Made by a program: the position numbers and the translations under genes
NCBI RefSeq assembly: GCF_012911025.1
Contig: NZ_WUEI01000007.1
Location: forward strand, 27,068 to 91,067
Reading direction: 5' to 3'
DNA length: 64,000 bases
DNA from: Azoarcus sp. TTM-91
GTDB lineage: Bacteria; Pseudomonadota; Gammaproteobacteria; Burkholderiales; Rhodocyclaceae
In this document: one piece after another, positions 61,210 through 64,000 of the stretch
Position numbering within the stretch: position 1 is the stretch's first letter
How the letters are laid out: each line of letters begins with the position of its first letter
The notes under the pieces: generated by a model
Told to the model about the DNA's origin: nothing
Seen by the model: the letters and a program-made list of their open reading frames with translations, nothing else
Database searches by the model: none

Positions 61210-62646
61210 CTAGCGCTGGTCGCGGTCGCGGCGCTCTTCGGTAAGGCGGATCTTCAGGTCACGCAGCCGCGCATCCACCGCCGACAGCTCGTAGAAATCG
61301 CCGTCGCCGGCCTTGCGCGCCAGCTCCAGTTGCTCGATCGCCGCCGGCAGCGTGCCCTGCAGCACATAGACTTCGGCCTGGGCGCGGTGCTGTGCGGTGC
61401 GCTTGCCCAGCTCGGAATTGGCACGCGACAGCAGCTGCCACAGGCGCACATCGTCGCCGCGCACCTGTATGCCTTCGCGTGCGCCGGCGGCGGCATCCGC
61501 CGGGCGATGGGCCTGGATCTGGGCATCGATCAGCGCGTAGCGCAAGCTGGTGCTGGCGGGGAAGCTCTTGCGGGCGGCGCTGAGCAGCGTCACCGCGCCA
61601 GCGGGGTCTTTGCGCGCCGTCCGCAGCTCCGCGGCCAGGGTCTCGATGAAGGGGGAAGGCGGCGCTTCCTTGCGCGCCTGCGCCAGCGTGGCTTCCGCGT
61701 CGTCCAGCCGGTTGGCGCGCAGCTGGGCGCGGGCGAGCCCGTAGCGCACGGTGAAATCGGACGGCGTCTGCGCCACCCGGCTCTCCATGTCGCGGAGGGC
61801 GTCGGTCGGGCTGCCGGCCTGGGCGCGCAGCTTGGCACGCACGAAGCGGAAGTCGTCGGAGTCCGGCACCTGGCGGTAGCGCAGGGCGCTGGCGCGGTTC
61901 TCCATGTCGGAGATCCGCTCGGAGGTCAGCGGGTGGGTGCGCAGATAGGCCGGCGCATTGTTCTCGTACAGCCGGCTGGCACGCTGCAAACGTTCGAAGA
62001 AGCCGGGCATGCCGCGCACGTCGAAGCCGGCGGCATCCAGCGTCTGCAGGCCGACGCGGTCGGCCTCGCGCTCGAAGTCGCGCGAGTAGCCGAGCTGGGA
62101 TTGCAGCGCACCGGCCTGGCCGGCCGCCAGCGCCGCCTCGCTGACCTGGGAGTTGCTGCGCGCAGCCAGCACCGCCACCAGCAGCGACGCCAGCATCACC
62201 ATGCCGGCCTGGCTCTGGTGGCCCACCATCTGGGCGATGTGGCGCTGGGTGACGTGGGCGATTTCGTGGCCCAGCACCGAGGCCAGTTCCGATTCGCTCT
62301 CCGCCGCCAGGATCAAGCCGGTATGCACGCCGATGTAACCGCCCGGCAAGGCGAAGGCGTTCAGCGTGGTGTCCTTGACGACGAAGAAGTCGAAGGCCTG
62401 GCCGGGGTTGTTGCTGACCGCCGCCAGCTTGCGGCCCAGCCGGTTCACGTATTCCTCGACTTCCGGATCGTCCAGGTAGGCCGCATCGCGCCAGCGGATC
62501 TGGGCAATGATTTCCTCGCCGATGCGGCGTTCGGCTGCGGGTGAAAGATCCGACGCGCCGACGTCGCCGAGGTCAGGCAAAGTAGCGGCGGGAGCGGGGA
62601 AGGCCAGCGCGAGGCTGAGCAGGAGGGCGAGAGGTTTGCGCATCAT
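61210..62646 (-). CDS. BepA-like M48 metalloprotease with TPR repeats
   Basis: The 478 residues have a signal peptide (LALLLSLALAFPAPA), an M48 zinc-protease domain with HEIAH (127-131) and the third ligand Glu192 in EREAD, and a C-terminal TPR-like region (about 280-470). This matches BepA/YfgC, a periplasmic protease and chaperone that guards outer-membrane protein and LptD assembly. An adjacent ATG pair allows a start one codon later. Confidence 0.9.
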   Translation of the reverse strand: MMRKPLALLLSLALAFPAPAATLPDLGDVGASDLSPAAERRIGEEIIAQIRWRDAAYLDDPEVEEYVNRLGRKLAAVSNNPGQAFDFFVVKDTTLNAFALPGGYIGVHTGLILAAESESELASVLGHEIAHVTQRHIAQMVGHQSQAGMVMLASLLVAVLAARSNSQVSEAALAAGQAGALQSQLGYSRDFEREADRVGLQTLDAAGFDVRGMPGFFERLQRASRLYENNAPAYLRTHPLTSERISDMENRASALRYRQVPDSDDFRFVRAKLRAQAGSPTDALRDMESRVAQTPSDFTVRYGLARAQLRANRLDDAEATLAQARKEAPPSPFIETLAAELRTARKDPAGAVTLLSAARKSFPASTSLRYALIDAQIQAHRPADAAAGAREGIQVRGDDVRLWQLLSRANSELGKRTAQHRAQAEVYVLQGTLPAAIEQLELARKAGDGDFYELSAVDARLRDLKIRLTEERRDRDQR

Positions 62647-62727
62647 GGGCTGCTATGATAACGGCCCCCACGGACCCGTTCCGTGTGGCCTGTTTCCACT
62701 TGTAGCAGCATACCCCGCGCCTCCGAA

Positions 62728-63255
62728 ATGAGCGACTCGCCCTCCTCCTCCAGTCCCACGCCCGCTGCCGGTTCCGGCCTTACCCACTTCGACGCCCAAG
62801 GCCAGGCCCATATGGTGGATGTCGGCGCCAAGGCGGAAACCCGCCGTGTCGGCGTCGCCACCGGCCGCATCCTGATGCGGCCGGAAACGCTGGCGACCAT
62901 CGTCAGCGGCAGCGCCAAGAAGGGCGACGTGCTGGGCATCGCCCGCATCGCCGCCATCCAGGCTTCCAAGCGCACCAGCGACCTGATCCCGCTGTGCCAC
63001 CCGCTGCCGCTCACCCGGGTCGCGGTGGAGTTCGAGGTGGACCAAGCCGCCAGCGCGGTGTCCTGCACCGTCACCGCCGAAACCGTGGGCCGCACCGGCG
63101 TGGAGATGGAAGCGCTCACCGCGGTCAACATCGGCCTGCTCACCATCTACGACATGTGCAAGGCAATAGACCGCGGCATGCGCATGGAAGGCATCCAGCT
63201 GCTGGAGAAACAGGGCGGCAAGTCCGGCCACTGGGTAGCCGGCCGGGACGACTGA
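62728..63255 (+). CDS. moaC: Cyclic pyranopterin monophosphate synthase MoaC
   Basis: MoaC makes cPMP in molybdenum cofactor synthesis. The 175 residues contain [30 protein letters not shown] and [15 protein letters not shown], with the catalytic KAIDRGM lysine. I start at [12 protein letters not shown]; a frame with 15 more codons overlaps the protease promoter. Divergent from the BepA-like gene. Confidence 0.95.
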   Translation: MSDSPSSSSPTPAAGSGLTHFDAQGQAHMVDVGAKAETRRVGVATGRILMRPETLATIVSGSAKKGDVLGIARIAAIQASKRTSDLIPLCHPLPLTRVAVEFEVDQAASAVSCTVTAETVGRTGVEMEALTAVNIGLLTIYDMCKAIDRGMRMEGIQLLEKQGGKSGHWVAGRDD

Positions 63256-63469
63256 GGGCGACGCCCTCCGGGCTGCCATACCAGAGCGGCCCGAAGCGGC
63301 CGCCCCTCCGCGCATCGCGAAACCCACGCGCCTGCGCCCACCAGATGGCCGCAGCAGCCACTCCCAAAAAAACGCAGCCCCGGGGGTGAGGTGATCCGCC
63401 CCGCCACGCGTCTTACGTTCGTCCTTCCTTGGCGGGCACCTCCGCGCCGCCACTTCCGGAGTCCGAACG

Positions 63470-64000
63470 ATGAACCGATGGCTGCGCCCGCTCACTCCCC
63501 TGCTGCTCCTGCTCGCCGCCTGCCAGGGCGACGGTCCCAGCCGGAATACAACCGCCCCTGAGCCCGCAGCGGCAGCCACCAGTACAGCCCGCTTCACTTC
63601 GGACGAGGCCTGTACGCTGGACCACGGCACCGGCCTCACCTGGGAGCGTGGCATCGCAGACGCCTCTCGCCTGCCCCAGGCCGGAGGCGACGACGGCCGC
63701 GATTGCCCCTCCGCTGCCTGCAGCGTCGCCGCCCACCTGCTCCGCGCCCGGCAGCAGCGCCTGTGCGGCCATGAAGACTGGCGCGTGCCCAGCGAGCGCG
63801 AACTGCGCACCCTGCTCCAAGCCGGGTTCGCCACCGCCGGCAGGACGGCAATCGATCACGACGCTTTTCCCCACGCCCAGCCCGGCCCCTACTGGACCAG
63901 CCGCAGCTGGCGCGCCGAAGGCATCGTCGCGGTGTGGTTCGACGCCGAGCACGCCGACCTGTCCACCGCCGCCCTGTCCCGCCGCGACACCGCCTTCATC
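63470..64000 (+). CDS. DUF1566-domain lipoprotein, 3' end outside window
   Basis: The visible 177 residues begin with a lipoprotein signal (LTPLLLLLAACQ, lipobox LAAC with Cys18) and continue into a DUF1566/Lcl-like domain: LDHGTGLTWERG, CGHEDWRVPSERELRTLL, IDHDAFPHAQPGPYWTSRSW. Such domains occur in surface and secreted proteins of unknown function. Six further cysteines may form disulfides. No stop codon is reached at the window edge. Confidence 0.8.
   Translation, partial: MNRWLRPLTPLLLLLAACQGDGPSRNTTAPEPAAAATSTARFTSDEACTLDHGTGLTWERGIADASRLPQAGGDDGRDCPSAACSVAAHLLRARQQRLCGHEDWRVPSERELRTLLQAGFATAGRTAIDHDAFPHAQPGPYWTSRSWRAEGIVAVWFDAEHADLSTAALSRRDTAFI

Overview
This window is a GC-rich stretch of bacterial chromosome that looks like a betaproteobacterium, most likely of the order Rhodocyclales (Azospira/Azonexus/Dechloromonas-type). 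Reasons are the classic betaproteobacterial gene orders rpsP-rimM-trmD-rplS, lptG/lptF facing pepA-holC-valS, sigma factor-DUF3619-DUF3106-RDD facing ilvI-ilvH-ilvC-psd-pssA-leuA, and a fixABCX electron-bifurcation operon led by a 2[4Fe-4S] ferredoxin. The assignment is inference from gene content; no rRNA or tRNA gene is visible. There is no CRISPR array, insertion sequence, integrase or phage gene.

Layout. 1-4110: TRAP transporter membrane subunits (partial), a histidine phosphatase and an orphan KdpD/KdpE-like two-component pair. 4381-8141: ferredoxin-fixABCX, which should deliver low-potential electrons. 8559-12241: glyA, nrdR, ribD and convergent moeB. 12261-16267 (minus): gpmA-envC-ctpA and a small unknown gene closed by a terminator (cell division and envelope). 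16395-19430: an ArsR-type regulator with a persulfide-sensor cysteine spacing, a membrane-anchored rhodanese, glutaredoxin, secB, an SH3 protein and gpsA. 19470-24882: trmL, comF, bioB, bioC, a HAD nucleotidase, a GNAT protein and hemB. 25009-25146 holds a strong candidate small RNA gene made of four back-to-back stem-loops, one of which displays the 16S anti-Shine-Dalgarno sequence in its loop. 25149-33689: engB, cytochrome c4, a DUF455 protein, a CBS protein, pepN and a P-type ATPase preceded by an FNR/ANR-like box.

33887-46822: the envelope/sigma-factor cluster (whose sigma gene appears to use a CTG start) faces branched-chain amino-acid and phospholipid genes. The pssA-leuA junction carries a ColR-ColS two-component system, two methyltransferases and a lipopolysaccharide-kinase-like gene, probably a surface-modification unit. 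46877-50568: DUF2069, wrbA, a YihY/BrkB protein that has lost its first membrane segment, and a PilZ-like protein. 50786-60803: ribosome/tRNA-modification operon, LPS export permeases, pepA-holC-valS. 60890-64000: a TusA-family protein and a BepA-like protease on the minus strand, then moaC and the start of a DUF1566 lipoprotein.

Almost all genes are housekeeping and tightly packed with short overlaps. The most interesting items are the candidate sRNA with its sigma-E-like promoter, the ArsR-rhodanese-glutaredoxin module, the ColRS surface-modification locus, the CTG-start sigma factor, the FNR-type box before the P-type ATPase and the in-frame deletion in yihY.
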